Source: Microcoleus sp036704825 (lineage in GTDB: Bacteria > Cyanobacteriota > Cyanobacteriia > Cyanobacteriales > Microcoleaceae). Taken from it: a stretch of DNA of 64,000 bases. The notes under the pieces are model-generated. The model was not told the DNA's origin. It did not search any database and saw nothing but the letters and a program-made list of their open reading frames with translations. Shown here piece by piece: positions 63,684 to 64,000 of this stretch (the first letter of the stretch is position 1; each line of letters starts with the position of its first letter). The position numbers and the translations under genes are program-made. The stretch lies in assembly GCA_036704825.1 (NCBI GenBank), contig JAUBSN010000032.1:1-64000 (forward strand), written 5' to 3'.

Positions 63684-64000
63684 TTATCTTACCCCCGCTG
63701 GAACAGCTAAGGGAACAGCATCTTCAAACAAAAATTCGTACAGAAATCTATCTGACCATTCATGCCCAAAATAGCTGCCAAATAGCCCTGATGCGGGATC
63801 GCGTTCCGCACTATACTGGTCGTAATCTTTCTGTGCCTTCACAATCCGCTGCATCTCTTCTGGAGTGTTAAGCGGGGAGGCTTGCTCTAGCATTTGCCAA
63901 TACAACTGGACATATTCTTGATAGGCGGGAAACAAACGAGTTACAACAGTTTCTGCATCAGTTTTAGCAAAGAGCAAGTTCTTGGAAAAATACTGGTTCG
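63684..64000 (-). CDS. pebA: 15,16-dihydrobiliverdin:ferredoxin oxidoreductase PebA, partial
   Basis: The C-terminal about 105 residues of PebA; the frame runs off the end of the window (NQYFSKNLLFAKTDAETVVT continues upstream). FGHEWSDRFLYEFLFED matches the family end. PebA performs the first two-electron reduction of biliverdin IX-alpha in phycoerythrobilin synthesis. Confidence 0.92.
   Translation of the reverse strand, partial: NQYFSKNLLFAKTDAETVVTRLFPAYQEYVQLYWQMLEQASPLNTPEEMQRIVKAQKDYDQYSAERDPASGLFGSYFGHEWSDRFLYEFLFEDAVPLAVPAGVR

Noticed and set aside
1..64000. tRNA or rRNA genes
   Set aside because: I looked in the spacers for the T-loop pattern GGTTCGAATCC and cloverleaf arms and for rRNA segments and found none convincing. 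A covariance-model scan would be decisive.

Overview
The window comes from a filamentous, phycoerythrin-containing cyanobacterium, most like Oscillatoriales such as Microcoleus or Oscillatoria. The evidence is photosystem genes (psbB, psbT, psaF, psaJ), NDH-1 genes (ndhF1, ndhD1), bilin biosynthesis and attachment genes (pebA, pebB, a CpeS-type lyase), many HIP1 octamers (GCGATCGC), and intergenic heptamer tandem repeats of the TTAGTCA, ACTGACA and ATTTTAG type. The species is inferred from gene content, not from a database match.

Layout. 1-3.1 kb: a partly decayed iron/siderophore uptake locus (TonB-receptor tail, two PepSY-type membrane proteins, a methyltransferase remnant, a secreted protein). 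3.4-6.9 kb: a PAS-GGDEF-EAL protein. 7.2-14.2 kb: a coiled-coil protein, an M28 peptidase, an ABC-class ATPase, and an FHA-ABC transporter translationally coupled to an EVE-domain protein. 15-17.8 kb: mnmG and a HigBA-like pair whose toxin has an internal amber codon. 18-22.8 kb: psbB, psbT, nrdR and ribosomal protein S1. 23.6-33.7 kb: a giant CheB-CheR-PAS-kinase-REC protein, a HAD hydrolase, a GNAT enzyme, tsaD, psaF-psaJ, a nitrilase-family enzyme and ilvN. 34-43 kb: a second GGDEF-EAL protein, a degenerate TnpB, a quinone oxidoreductase, a Ser/Thr kinase and an RbcR-like LysR regulator. 43.3-49 kb: an NnrU/Z-ISO-like protein, a thioredoxin, ndhF1 and ndhD1.

49-59.4 kb is accessory DNA. 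It holds a DMP19/DUF4375 protein, an antitoxin relic broken by two copies of a tiny repeat inserted at HIP1 sites, a broken aspartic protease, a methyltransferase, a LuxR regulator divergent from a DUF6220-MAPEG pair, and a binding protein-histidine kinase operon. Its most interesting locus is at 58-59.4 kb: a HicA-like protein, a fusion of a DNA-binding antitoxin-like domain with a Panacea (DUF4065) domain, and a third coupled gene. Near-copies of the ndhD 3' flank and terminator recur inside this block. 59.5-64 kb is a phycoerythrin chromophore cluster: pebA (cut by the window end), pebB, a CpeS-type lyase, a HEAT-repeat lyase or chaperone and two small unknown genes, with a pentapeptide-repeat gene on the other strand.

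Repeats are unusually rich. I see a three-copy inverted-repeat element family (22.9, 28.8 and 33.8 kb), several hairpin repeats, and a short element with IS-like ends at 14.6 kb. No rRNA, tRNA or CRISPR array was recognised.
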